A DNA stretch of 64,000 nucleotides from Sediminicola sp. YIK13 (lineage in GTDB: Bacteria; Bacteroidota; Bacteroidia; Flavobacteriales; Flavobacteriaceae): assembly GCF_001430825.1 (NCBI RefSeq), contig NZ_CP010535.1, forward strand, positions 910,501 to 974,500. The letters are read 5' to 3'. The translations under genes and the position numbers were made by a program. The notes beneath the pieces were generated by a model, which worked only from the letters and a program-made list of their open reading frames with translations, made no database searches and had not been told where the DNA came from. Positions 52,031 through 60,228 of this stretch are shown in pieces (the first letter of the stretch is position 1; the number at the start of each line of letters is the position of its first letter).

Positions 52031-53368
52031 ATGAAAGTTTTTAAAAGAATTGTCATTGCGCTTATTATCCTTCTAGTAATTGTAGTGGCTTTCAATTACT
52101 CCAAACTCAATATTATTTCTGGGTATGCTGCCAAAAATATGGCGTCGAGTGTTTTTATCGCTGATAGAACCCCGGCCTCAATCGATAAATACGACCATAA
52201 TGTTCCCCTCATCAAATTGGCAGAAACCGAGGTGGATCAGAAGACTAAGTCCGCGACTTCCTCTGTTTTTGGTCTAATGGAAAGAAAAGCGATTTATAGG
52301 GAAGGATTAGGGAGCGTCCTTGTAAATGGTTCTTATGATTACAGCAAGAGTTATTTACGTCCAAAACGACAAACTTTAGAAAACAACCTTCCATTTCCCT
52401 ATGGAGATAATGGCAAAAAGGATACGGTGTTTGGTAATGTCAACTATAAAAAATTGCAAGAAGCTATTAATGACGCCTTTTCAGAGCCTGAGGTAAAAAA
52501 AACCAGAACAGTCTTGGTGACTTATAAAAATGAGATCATTGCCGAACAGTACGCCGATGGGTTTTCTCCTGAGACCCCAATTTTAGGCTGGTCCATGACC
52601 AAAAGCATCCTGGCAACCCTCTACGGAATATTGGAATACCAAGGAAAATTGGATCTTAATGACCCTGCTCCAATTGCAACATGGTATAAGGATGAACGTA
52701 AAAAAATTACGATAAATCATTTGTTGAGGATGCAAAGTGGGCTAGCTTGGGAAGAGGATTATACTAAAATTTCGGATGTAACCAAAATGTTGTTTCTATC
52801 GTCGGATATGACCCGTCCACAACGTTTAAAAAAGGCGATCGCAAAACCAGGGGACGTTTGGAACTATTCCTCGGGCACATCAAATCTACTGTCTGGATTG
52901 TTACACAACTATGTAGGGGAAGGACAGGCGTATCTAGACTTTCCGTATACTTCCTTAATAGACAAATTAGGTATGCGTTCCATGGTGATTGAGACAGATA
53001 TGGACAACAATTTTATAGGGTCCTCCTATGCGTGGGCAAATACAAGGGATTGGGCCAAATTTGGTCTCTTGTATCTAAATAATGGTCAATGGAACGGAGA
53101 ACAGCTCTGGTCTGAGAATTGGGTTACCTATGTAACCACGCCAACTGCCAATTCAGACGGAGTCTACGGTGCCCATTTCTGGCTAAACGCCGGAGGCAAG
53201 TATCCTGATGTCCCTAGAGATTTATTTTCAGCCAATGGCTATGAAGGGCAGTATGTTTTTATTATTCCTTCTAAGGAATTGGTGGTCGTACGCACGGGCT
53301 TGGCTGAAGATCCCATATTTAATGTGAATGAATTTCTATCTGGTATTATTAGCGCCATTGAAGAATGA
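52031..53368 (+). CDS. Serine hydrolase, beta-lactamase class C family
   Basis: A 445-residue protein with an N-terminal membrane anchor (residues 5-22). The catalytic SxxK is SMTK (188-191), the second motif is YSS (279-281, in WNYSSGTSN), and a third HxG-type motif is near the C-terminus (SANGYEGQYVFII region). This is the PBP4*/EstB-like branch, which includes esterases and peptidases; resistance to beta-lactams is not implied. It has no operon partner. Confidence 0.88.
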   Translation: MKVFKRIVIALIILLVIVVAFNYSKLNIISGYAAKNMASSVFIADRTPASIDKYDHNVPLIKLAETEVDQKTKSATSSVFGLMERKAIYREGLGSVLVNGSYDYSKSYLRPKRQTLENNLPFPYGDNGKKDTVFGNVNYKKLQEAINDAFSEPEVKKTRTVLVTYKNEIIAEQYADGFSPETPILGWSMTKSILATLYGILEYQGKLDLNDPAPIATWYKDERKKITINHLLRMQSGLAWEEDYTKISDVTKMLFLSSDMTRPQRLKKAIAKPGDVWNYSSGTSNLLSGLLHNYVGEGQAYLDFPYTSLIDKLGMRSMVIETDMDNNFIGSSYAWANTRDWAKFGLLYLNNGQWNGEQLWSENWVTYVTTPTANSDGVYGAHFWLNAGGKYPDVPRDLFSANGYEGQYVFIIPSKELVVVRTGLAEDPIFNVNEFLSGIISAIEE

Positions 53369-53443
53369 AAATGTGTTGATAGGAATCAATTGGTGATCAG
53401 GCAATGTATTATTAAAAACATAATTTTCCGAGTCAACCTGTCC

Positions 53444-53878
53444 CTAAACGAGCCACCCAATAATTTGTTTGCGGACATTGAGCCAAAATAAATAGGAAGC
53501 TGGTGATGTCTTATCGGCACTTTCAGATAATTGAAACAGGTTCTGCTCAAAAGTTAAAATCTCATCCTCGTTGATGCCTCCTTCATCCAAGTCGTGGAAC
53601 GCCATGGACCAATCATTGAAATTTCTTTTGGGAATATGACCTTCCCATAATAGATTCAAGTCATAATGCCTTTCATCTTGCTCTAGATTTTGGTAGAGAT
53701 GATGGATGTTTTTTGAATCACCCTCAATTATTTGAACAAAAATATCGTTGTGGAACACCAAACAACCAGATATCCCAAATTTTTGGTTGTTGGCACGTGA
53801 TGTTTTCAAAATCTCAAATATTTTGATACTATCCGTATCCTTCTTGGCTTTAGAACAATAGACAAGTTCGAACATCAT
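53444..53878 (-). CDS. BLUF domain blue-light photoreceptor (second of three)
   Basis: A 144-residue BLUF protein. The FAD-site residues are Tyr7, Asn31, Gln49, Trp90 and Met92, at the exact family spacing. The C-terminal ~45 residues are helical and end FWLNVRKQIIGWLV, almost identical to the end of the BLUF protein encoded next to it, so the pair arose by duplication. No output domain is present. It is separated from its neighbour by 124 bases, so co-transcription is uncertain. Confidence 0.93.
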   Translation of the reverse strand: MMFELVYCSKAKKDTDSIKIFEILKTSRANNQKFGISGCLVFHNDIFVQIIEGDSKNIHHLYQNLEQDERHYDLNLLWEGHIPKRNFNDWSMAFHDLDEGGINEDEILTFEQNLFQLSESADKTSPASYLFWLNVRKQIIGWLV

Positions 53879-54002
53879 TGTTTTTTTCGGAGTATTATCT
53901 TCTTTAACAAAAGAACGTACATCAATTGAAATGTAATATAAGTTACGGAATTTTTACAAGAATATAGAATAACATCGTGCTAAATAATTGATAAACAAAC
54001 TT

Positions 54003-54434
54003 TTAAACAAGCCAACCCATTACTTGCTTTCTCACATTTAGCCAAAAAAGGAAAGAGGCAGCTGACGATCTATCAACCAATTCAGAAAGCATTATTAAAT
54101 TCTGTTCAAAGGTGCGGGTGTCTTGTTGACTTATATTTTGGTCATTTAAATCATGAAATGCCATCGACCAGCTATCAAAACTTCTTTTTTTAATCTCCCC
54201 TTCATGTAATATTACTACATCCCTATGTCTATCATCAAGGGAAATTTTTGCTAAGAGTCTATGAATATCTTTTTTGTTCCCTTCCAATATTTGTACAAAT
54301 GTGGTTTTATGGAATACTAAACAACCAGTAATAGCCAATTTTTTGTTGGTGGATTCTGCGGTTTTCAAAATATCCAGGATGGCATATTTATCTGTGTTTT
54401 TATTGGCTTTGGAGGAGTAAACAAGTTCGTACAT
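54003..54434 (-). CDS. BLUF domain blue-light photoreceptor (third of three)
   Basis: A 143-residue BLUF protein starting at 54434 (MYELVYSSKA); the longer frame from 54461 has a spurious hydrophobic extension. FAD-site residues are Tyr6, Asn30, Gln48, Trp89 and Met91. The C-terminus (FWLNVRKQVMGWLV) matches that of the neighbouring BLUF protein, differing at two positions. The two may form homo- or hetero-oligomers through this helix, which is inference. A TAGTTTTG box lies 25 bases upstream. Confidence 0.93.
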   Translation of the reverse strand: MYELVYSSKANKNTDKYAILDILKTAESTNKKLAITGCLVFHKTTFVQILEGNKKDIHRLLAKISLDDRHRDVVILHEGEIKKRSFDSWSMAFHDLNDQNISQQDTRTFEQNLIMLSELVDRSSAASFLFWLNVRKQVMGWLV

Positions 54435-54458
54435 AAAAAACGTAAGGAATAGGGCGGC

Positions 54459-54466
54459 CAAAACTA
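54459..54466 (-). promoter_or_regulatory. Candidate -7 promoter box for the third BLUF gene
   Basis: TAGTTTTG is a full match to TAnnTTTG, 25 bases upstream of the start at 54434. It lies just outside the longer open frame, which would leave almost no leader for the 54461 start and so supports 54434. Confidence 0.45.
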
Positions 54467-54617
54467 CAATTATATATTTATTTTCGGGCTAGAACTATTT
54501 GTTAATAGTCATTTTTTTAAATAGGAATTTCCCGTAGGCCTCAAATGAAATTGAAATACATTGCCACTTACTTTTTATACGATTAAAACAGGTTTAAGAT
54601 TGTTCTGTTTTTAGGTT

Positions 54618-55004
54618 TTAATTTTTGGTGAAATATTTTTTCATGGGTTGAAAATAATGCTCATCCCACCCCTTGATGTAATGCTCCCCACTCTCGGGAA
54701 CCTTAGAATGGATTAGTGTGAGTTCTGTACTATCTCCCTTTTCTACCAGGAGCACTTCAACCTGTGAATCTTCTTCGTGGGATTCAAATTGTGAAGTCCT
54801 CCAAGATTGCACAATCCTTTTGTCTTGTTCTAAAACAAGATTTTCACCTTGGATATAGCCATTCCATGCCGTAAAAGAGCCTCCTATTTTGTTTGAGGCT
54901 GTGGCTTTACCACCAGTCATTTTGGTGTGTCCCTCACTGCTGATCCATGCATTGTAAATATCCTTCGCTTGGGCATTTAAGGTTGTCTTGAGTGTAAATT
55001 CCAT
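54618..55004 (-). CDS. SRPBCC (AHSA1-type) domain protein
   Basis: A 128-residue protein of the START/SRPBCC fold. The N-terminal LKTTLNAQAKDIYNAWISSEGHTKMTGGKA and C-terminal GWDEHYFQPMKKYF are typical of the activator-of-Hsp90-like group. Such proteins bind hydrophobic ligands; a specific role cannot be assigned. It stands alone behind a terminator-bounded element at 55.1-55.3 kb. Confidence 0.85.
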   Translation of the reverse strand: MEFTLKTTLNAQAKDIYNAWISSEGHTKMTGGKATASNKIGGSFTAWNGYIQGENLVLEQDKRIVQSWRTSQFESHEEDSQVEVLLVEKGDSTELTLIHSKVPESGEHYIKGWDEHYFQPMKKYFTKN

Positions 55005-55145
55005 AGTATTCTAATTTTAGAATAAAGTCTTTTACGTTAATAGAGACTAATTCTTAACACGTCTATCCATCTAAATTTAATGAATTTAAGGACAAGGACT
55101 AATCGGTATCGGGTTTAAATTAATGATGAAATAGTAGTGTTTTAA

Positions 55146-55182
55146 CTAAAAAAGTGGTCTCCACCACAAGTAAGGACCACTT
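55146..55182 (-). terminator. Terminator behind the duplicated element, copy 1
   Basis: AAGTGGTC (55152-55159) and GACCACTT (55175-55182) form an 8-bp perfect stem around 15 bases, followed on the minus strand by TTTTAG. It closes the gap between the element at 55.2 kb and the SRPBCC gene and implies a short transcript upstream of it. Confidence 0.65.
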
Positions 55183-55205
55183 CACAACAATAATTACGAA
55201 AAACA

Positions 55206-55310
55206 CTAGAAGAGAATTACCTTAGTTGTGTAGATAAGTAATAAAATTTTCATTTTCATATAGTGTTCTCGTAAAAAGGGCTTCGTCTTAAAAAGATGAA
55301 GCCTTTTTTT
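55206..55310. repeat. Duplicated intergenic element, copy 1 (conserved 32 bp plus hairpin)
   Basis: Positions 55245-55276 are identical to 56355-56386 (32 bases, containing CATATAGTGTTCTCG). On the plus strand they run into a hairpin, GGCTTCGTCTT / AAGATGAAGCC (55279-55303), followed by seven T. On the minus strand the same DNA encodes a 17-residue frame (55259 to 55206, MKMKILLLIYTTKVILF). The hairpin also serves as terminator of the DUF2007 gene. Function is unknown. Confidence 0.6.
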
Positions 55311-55330
55311 ATGCGATAACAAGGTGTAGC

Positions 55331-55561
55331 TTAGTCTTCAATAAAACCTTCAATAATTGGAGTTGCCCTAGCCTTATCGGATTCCAAAATAAAAAGTCTA
55401 ACTCCCGTATAAGAACCTCCACCAAAACCGGAGACGCGGGCCGATTCATTTTCGTTCTTCACTAAGGCGCCTATTCCCTCTTCCTCCAACAATCCTTTCA
55501 AAAGGATAACATCTACCTCACTGCCGGTAAAGACACTTACATATTTATTTTTTTCTTCCAT
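55331..55561 (-). CDS. DUF2007 domain protein
   Basis: A 76-residue protein of the small DUF2007 family (putative signal-transducing, ferredoxin-like fold). The segment VFTGSEVDVILLKGLLEEEGI is characteristic. It starts 10 bases behind the degenerate DEAD-box gene, so the two are co-transcribed. Function is not known. Confidence 0.85.
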   Translation of the reverse strand: MEEKNKYVSVFTGSEVDVILLKGLLEEEGIGALVKNENESARVSGFGGGSYTGVRLFILESDKARATPIIEGFIED

Positions 55562-55571
55562 GGGAATCTAT

Positions 55572-56186
55572 TTATTCAGCGATTATGGTTTCTGCATTAT
55601 ACATAAAGGAGTCTTGCATTTTTTCCAGACGATTGTCAAATTTGGTCCCGAACATGATGTATTGGCATTTTTCGATACTTTCCGGAATACGGATTACGTC
55701 CGAATAGTCACTTGCCTTTACCAAAAATTCTGAATCTTCTACCATAAACAATTTCAATTGCCCTAGGTGTATCCCATTGAGATAAAAAATACGACTTAAT
55801 CTTTTGGGCGTGGCGATTACAATATCGGTTCCCAAATAAATTTCTTCCCTTTGCAATTCAATATTGTGTTCCTCGTAGGCACAATACACCCTTAAGTCAG
55901 TTCCATAGGTATAACCTTTAAATTTCTCAGCAAGATCCAATGCCGATTGCTTGTCTTTCACATAAATCAATGCCCTTGGAGAATCTTCAAAGGCAGCTGC
56001 TCCGAGTTTCTGAATCGTAGCTATGATCATGGCCGTTGTTTTTCCAGCTCCTTTAGGGGCTATGGCAAATAGGCTGCTCCCTCCCTTAACTTTTGAAATC
56101 ACCTCTTTTTGAAAAGGCGTTGGGGCCGTAATACCCTTACGTACAATATTTTCTTTTAAGATGGGATGAATTTTTTTAAATGACAT
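55572..56186 (-). CDS. Single-domain DEAD-box-like protein with degenerate motif II
   Basis: A 204-residue protein that equals only the first RecA-like domain of a DEAD-box helicase. The Q-like PTPFQKEVI and Walker A APKGAGKT (residues 43-50) are intact, and TPKR (126-129) stands for TPGR. Motif II is EDSE (150-153) instead of DEAD, and motif III SAT is missing (FGTK). The second helicase domain is absent without a frameshift remnant downstream, so this looks like a settled short family rather than a fresh truncation. It may bind ATP or RNA without unwinding. DUF2007 follows in the same transcript. Confidence 0.8.
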   Translation of the reverse strand: MSFKKIHPILKENIVRKGITAPTPFQKEVISKVKGGSSLFAIAPKGAGKTTAMIIATIQKLGAAAFEDSPRALIYVKDKQSALDLAEKFKGYTYGTDLRVYCAYEEHNIELQREEIYLGTDIVIATPKRLSRIFYLNGIHLGQLKLFMVEDSEFLVKASDYSDVIRIPESIEKCQYIMFGTKFDNRLEKMQDSFMYNAETIIAE

Positions 56187-56224
56187 AACTATTAGGGACT
56201 ATAAATTTTTAATTGTACTAGGTT

Positions 56225-56236
56225 AAAAGCGCTTTT
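56225..56236. promoter_or_regulatory. Perfect 12-bp palindrome upstream of the DEAD-like gene
   Basis: AAAAGCGCTTTT is self-complementary and lies about 40 bases upstream of the start at 56186. Its core AAAGCGCTTT is identical to that of the palindrome upstream of the Crp/Fnr gene at 6.1 kb. Confidence 0.35.
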
Positions 56237-56293
56237 GAATTCATATAGATATCCATATTTCGCATTCCTGCCACAAAATGGAGCCGATTCACA

Positions 56294-56418
56294 ACATTAA
56301 TTTCATGTAGGCTTCAAATGTATATACTTTAGTAGTATACAAAAACAGAATAAGAATTTTCATTTTCATATAGTGTTCTCGTAAAAGGGCTTTATCTTCT
56401 CAGATAAGGTCCTTTTTT
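56294..56418. repeat. Duplicated intergenic element, copy 2 (conserved 32 bp plus hairpin)
   Basis: Positions 56355-56386 match copy 1 exactly. On the plus strand the hairpin is GGGCTTTATCT / AGATAAGGTCC (56387-56412), different in sequence from copy 1 but fully pairable using G-U pairs, followed by six T. On the minus strand a frame of 26 codons (56369 to about 56289) begins MKMKILILFLYTTKV, matching the copy 1 peptide. The hairpin lies just behind menB and probably acts as its terminator. Confidence 0.6.
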
Positions 56419-56443
56419 AATTTAATATCTTCAATGTAATCTC

Positions 56444-57286
56444 CTATGGAATCCATTTGTTCTTGCCAAAATTGGGCTTGCGTTTTTCAAGAAATGCATT
56501 TCTACCTTCTTTGGCTTCCTCTGTCATATAGGCCAATCGGGTAGCCTCTCCCGCAAATACCTGCTGCCCCACCATACCGTCATCGGTTAGGTTCATTGCA
56601 AATTTCAACATTTTGATAGATGTTGGTGATTTCGCCAGAATTTCCTGTGCCCATTCAAATGCGGTATCTTCCAGTTCCTCATGGGGAATAACGGCATTGA
56701 CCATCCCCATTTCATAGGCAGCCTGGGCGGTATAATTTCTTCCCAAAAAGAATATTTCCCTGGCCTTTTTTTGTCCCACCATTTTTGCCAAATATGCGGA
56801 CCCATATCCGCCATCAAAACTGGTGACATCGGCATCGGTTTGTTTAAAAATAGCGTGTTCCTTGCTGGCAAGGGTAAGATCACAGACAACATGAAGACTG
56901 TGTCCGCCACCTACAGCCCAGCCTGGGACCACAGCAATTACAGCCTTGGGCATAAAACGGATCAATCGTTGTACTTCCAAGATATTTAAGCGATGCATAC
57001 CGTCTTCCCCAACATAACCTTGATGCCCCCTAGCCTTTTGGTCACCTCCACTGCAAAAGGAATAGACTCCATCTTTGGTTGAAGGTCCTTCCGCAGAAAG
57101 CAATACAACGCCAATGGAGGTATCTTCTTGTGCATCATAAAAGGCTTCATACAATTCTTTGGTGGTTTTAGGTCTAAAGGCGTTCCTTACATTGGGACGG
57201 TTGAAGGCAATACGTGCCACTCCATCACATTTTTTATAGGTGATATCTTCAAATTCCTTGACTACTTTCCAATTGATCTTATTCAT
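56444..57286 (-). CDS. menB: 1,4-dihydroxy-2-naphthoyl-CoA synthase
   Basis: A 280-residue crotonase-fold enzyme of menaquinone biosynthesis, closing the naphthoquinone ring from o-succinylbenzoyl-CoA. Diagnostic segments are FNRPNVRNAFRPKT near residue 28, FCSGGDQKARG, PGWAVGGGHSLHVVCDLT and DADVTSFDGGYGSAYLA. The length fits MenB. Other men genes are not adjacent. A TATTTTTG promoter box lies about 30 bases upstream. Confidence 0.95.
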   Translation of the reverse strand: MNKINWKVVKEFEDITYKKCDGVARIAFNRPNVRNAFRPKTTKELYEAFYDAQEDTSIGVVLLSAEGPSTKDGVYSFCSGGDQKARGHQGYVGEDGMHRLNILEVQRLIRFMPKAVIAVVPGWAVGGGHSLHVVCDLTLASKEHAIFKQTDADVTSFDGGYGSAYLAKMVGQKKAREIFFLGRNYTAQAAYEMGMVNAVIPHEELEDTAFEWAQEILAKSPTSIKMLKFAMNLTDDGMVGQQVFAGEATRLAYMTEEAKEGRNAFLEKRKPNFGKNKWIP

Positions 57287-57315
57287 GATTCGTGATTATA
57301 AACATTTTCAAAATA

Positions 57316-57323
57316 CAAAAATA
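57316..57323 (-). promoter_or_regulatory. Candidate -7 promoter box for menB
   Basis: TATTTTTG is a full match to TAnnTTTG, 30 bases upstream of the menB start. No -33 TTG at the usual spacing. Confidence 0.45.
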
Positions 57324-57355
57324 ACGCTTCTAGTTGCGATATGGGATGAATAGGG

Positions 57356-58606
57356 CTACTGATTTTTAGCCTCTATCCACTTGGCCATGTATTTGGTGCT
57401 GGCCATTGAATGGTGCATCAACATAGACCCTATAAAATTACATGCCCTGTGCTCCTTTAGACTCTTTAGGGTTTCATTTATCCGACTCAAAAGAATCTCT
57501 TCCAATTTGATCCTGTCATATACTTGATTGATAATAGCCACTCCATTGGTTTGGCATTTAGTCCAAAGCTCTTCGTCTGTATACAATGTGATGGCATTTT
57601 CGGCAAGAGCTTCGGCATCGTTGGAGACCTTACCGCTCCAAGGAAGACGGGCATGCATCCCTTCAGCCCCAACGTCAGTGGTTACACTAGGGGTTCCACA
57701 TATCATGGAATCTACCAGTTTTCCTTTTATTCCAGCTCCAAATCGCAATGGTGCCAAACTTACCCTAGCTAGTCCAAGGACTTCCTTCGCATCGTTTGCC
57801 CTGCCTAAAACCAAAAACCCTTCTTTGGGTTGATGCATTTGCAAGATGCTCTGCGGTAGGTAGGCCCCATAAATTTTAAGATTTACATTGGGTAATTGTT
57901 TCCGAACCAAGGGCCATATTTCATTTTTTAACCAACGAACGGCATCTGGATTGGGGGCATGCTTGCCATTTCCTATACAAACAAAATCTTCTCTGTCTTC
58001 AAAGGGCATCCACTGCATTTTATCACTTTCATCTATGGAACCCAGCATAAATGGTAGCTGCAGCAACAGCTTCTCATCTATTTTTATTTCTTTCAGCAAG
58101 AGGTCCATTTCATAGCTTGAAATGATAAAGGAAAGATCACATCTGTAGATGCTTGCAATTTCCCTTTTGGTGATATCGGCCTGTTTCCAATCTGTAATTG
58201 AGGCGGTTGTTTTATTCTTTTGGCTTTCCAAGCGAACGGACCTTAGGGAATGTAAATCTTCAGTATCCAGAATCCGTATGGCATTGGGAGTATTTTTGGC
58301 AACGCGCCACCCAAATTGCTCTTCAGTAAGGAAGCGGTCAAAAAGCACTATATCCGGATTTAATTCCTGTAAGAACAAATCAAATCCAGAGTCGTTCAAC
58401 AGTATGTTTTTCTGGAAAACACCTAGAGCTTCCAAATCCATAGAAAATTCAGAGGCTTGGGCTGTTGATGCAAAGGTGATCTGATAGTTGTTGCCTTTGA
58501 AAAAATGTACCAATTGAAGCATTCTAGATCCCGCCGCGGTAGAATTTGGTTCGGGCCAAACAAAACCGATGATCAATATTTTTTTTGGGGCCAAAATAGC
58601 GGTCAT
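57356..58606 (-). CDS. GT4-like glycosyltransferase
   Basis: A 416-residue protein with a GT-B fold. The N-terminal domain begins ILIIGFVWPEPNSTAAGSRMLQLV; the C-terminal domain contains FVCIGNGKHAPNPDAVRWL and the donor-binding LAPLRFGAGIKGKLVDSMICGTPSVTTDVGAEGM, typical of family 4 transferases. No other cell-surface polysaccharide genes are nearby. It starts 3 bases past the helicase stop, so it shares that transcript, an unusual pairing. Donor and acceptor are unknown. Confidence 0.88.
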   Translation of the reverse strand: MTAILAPKKILIIGFVWPEPNSTAAGSRMLQLVHFFKGNNYQITFASTAQASEFSMDLEALGVFQKNILLNDSGFDLFLQELNPDIVLFDRFLTEEQFGWRVAKNTPNAIRILDTEDLHSLRSVRLESQKNKTTASITDWKQADITKREIASIYRCDLSFIISSYEMDLLLKEIKIDEKLLLQLPFMLGSIDESDKMQWMPFEDREDFVCIGNGKHAPNPDAVRWLKNEIWPLVRKQLPNVNLKIYGAYLPQSILQMHQPKEGFLVLGRANDAKEVLGLARVSLAPLRFGAGIKGKLVDSMICGTPSVTTDVGAEGMHARLPWSGKVSNDAEALAENAITLYTDEELWTKCQTNGVAIINQVYDRIKLEEILLSRINETLKSLKEHRACNFIGSMLMHHSMASTKYMAKWIEAKNQ

Positions 58607-58609
58607 GGG

Positions 58610-60121
58610 TTACATTTTCGAAGCGAATTTCTTGGAGATTCTAGAACGAAGCTTCCGCTCATAATCTTCCTCCAACCACTCTTTATAATTTTTAGTATTG
58701 TTCATGATGCAATAGGAATATAGTCGTACCCTATAGGATATCTCCTCCTTTAGCTGTTTGGCCAATATCCGTGCATCAAAAATATCCTCACTATTTTCCA
58801 CACAAATTTGGGCGTGTTGTTCTATACTCCTCTCCAATACAGTCTTGGATTTCAGGCCTTGGGCAAAAACCTTCTTGTATTCTTCTTTTACATCAAAGTC
58901 GAGCGTGGCAGAATTAGAAAATTTATCTTTTAATTCTTGTGGCATCTCATAGACAAAGTCGCGCTCAATATCTTCATCATTTCTAATATTCTCCAGGAAA
59001 AAATCTGGGAAATGAAAGATCTCCTTCCAGTCCATTGGGGCATCCCACATACCAAACCTAGCCACATTGTTCCCTAGATCAATAACAGTAAACTCCTCCT
59101 TATTAGGCAATACCCTTGATCCCCTACCTATCATTTGGAAATAGAGGGTCAGGGATTTGGTGGCCCTGTTAAGTATAATGGTTTCAACACTGGGCTCATC
59201 AAATCCAGTGGTCAAAATACTGACCGATGTCAATATGGCGTCTGGGGTATTGGAAAACCATTTTAAGATCTCCTTCCGCTCAGAGGCGGTATTCTTATTG
59301 TCTAGATGACGTATCTTATAACCTGCCTTTTTAAAGGTCTCATATACATATTTTGAGGTATTGATCCCGTTATTGAATATCAATGTCTTTGTACCCTTGG
59401 CGATCTCTTCGTAAGACTCTAAAAGTTTGCTCTGCATACTTAAATTACCGTAAAGCTCGTCGGAAGATTTTACGGTATAGTCCCCATGGATACCTAATTT
59501 CAAGGTTTTAAGGCTCACATCCCGGTTATACATATTGGCCCGGGCCAAAAACTTTTTATCGATCAGATTACTGATCGACTCTCCCATGATCAATTTTTGG
59601 TAATTGTCCTTCATGGGTAGTTTAATATTGGAACTCAAAGGAGTTGCTGTTACCCCAAGGATCGTAGAATGCTTAAAGTATTTGAACAGTTTTCTAAATG
59701 AATTGTAATGTGCCTCATCAATAATTACAAGACCAATGTTCTTTATCTCAACCTTTTCCTCTTGAAGTCGATTGTTCAAAGTCTCCACCATGGCCACAAA
59801 GCACATATACTCATCCTGGTCAATAAGTTCCTTCACATCGCTATTGATGATTTTGTTTTTTACTCCAAAACCCTTCAGCATTTTAGACGTTTGGGAACTT
59901 AGCTCTATACGGTGGGTCAAAACCACCACTTTTTTTTGTGTTTCCCTTATGTATCTTTTCGCGATTTCTGAAAAAACCACTGTCTTGCCTCCTCCAGTGG
60001 GTAATTGGTACAACAGATTGGACCCGTTGGGAGATTCTTCCAACTGCTTAAAAATGGTGTTCAGATCCTCTAGTTGATAATCATATAGGGTCTTTTCCGC
60101 TTGTTCTTTTTTAATCTCCAA
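58610..60121 (-). CDS. SF2 DEAD/DEAH helicase family protein (paralogue 2)
   Basis: A 503-residue paralogue of the helicase at 27.3 kb. The same motifs are kept in order: PTGGGKT, IIDEAH, TATPL, NNGINTS, SILTTGFDEP, MIGRGSR, and the C-terminal VLERSIEQHAQICVENSEDIFDA. The whole length aligns, including the unnamed C-terminal region. The start is TTG at 60121: an in-frame stop lies just upstream, and no ATG is available near the N-terminus. A TAATTTTG box (60173-60180) lies about 52 bases upstream. It is co-transcribed with a glycosyltransferase. Confidence 0.87.
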   Translation of the reverse strand: MEIKKEQAEKTLYDYQLEDLNTIFKQLEESPNGSNLLYQLPTGGGKTVVFSEIAKRYIRETQKKVVVLTHRIELSSQTSKMLKGFGVKNKIINSDVKELIDQDEYMCFVAMVETLNNRLQEEKVEIKNIGLVIIDEAHYNSFRKLFKYFKHSTILGVTATPLSSNIKLPMKDNYQKLIMGESISNLIDKKFLARANMYNRDVSLKTLKLGIHGDYTVKSSDELYGNLSMQSKLLESYEEIAKGTKTLIFNNGINTSKYVYETFKKAGYKIRHLDNKNTASERKEILKWFSNTPDAILTSVSILTTGFDEPSVETIILNRATKSLTLYFQMIGRGSRVLPNKEEFTVIDLGNNVARFGMWDAPMDWKEIFHFPDFFLENIRNDEDIERDFVYEMPQELKDKFSNSATLDFDVKEEYKKVFAQGLKSKTVLERSIEQHAQICVENSEDIFDARILAKQLKEEISYRVRLYSYCIMNNTKNYKEWLEEDYERKLRSRISKKFASKM

Positions 60122-60172
60122 TAGGTTTCAATGGTTTTTGGGTGTTAACTTTTTGATGTTAAGGGAACCTTT

Positions 60173-60180
60173 CAAAATTA
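60173..60180 (-). promoter_or_regulatory. Candidate -7 promoter box for helicase paralogue 2
   Basis: TAATTTTG is a full match to TAnnTTTG, about 52 bases upstream of the TTG start at 60121. No -33 TTG at the usual spacing. Confidence 0.45.
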
Positions 60181-60228
60181 GCAGTTTTTTGCCCTTTAAA
60201 GAAATTTAAATTGGTGAAATATAAAAAT

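Noticed and set aside
52031-53368. Beta-lactamase conferring antibiotic resistance
   Set aside because: The class C fold motifs are present, but this membrane-anchored branch is mostly esterases and peptidases; resistance is not supported.
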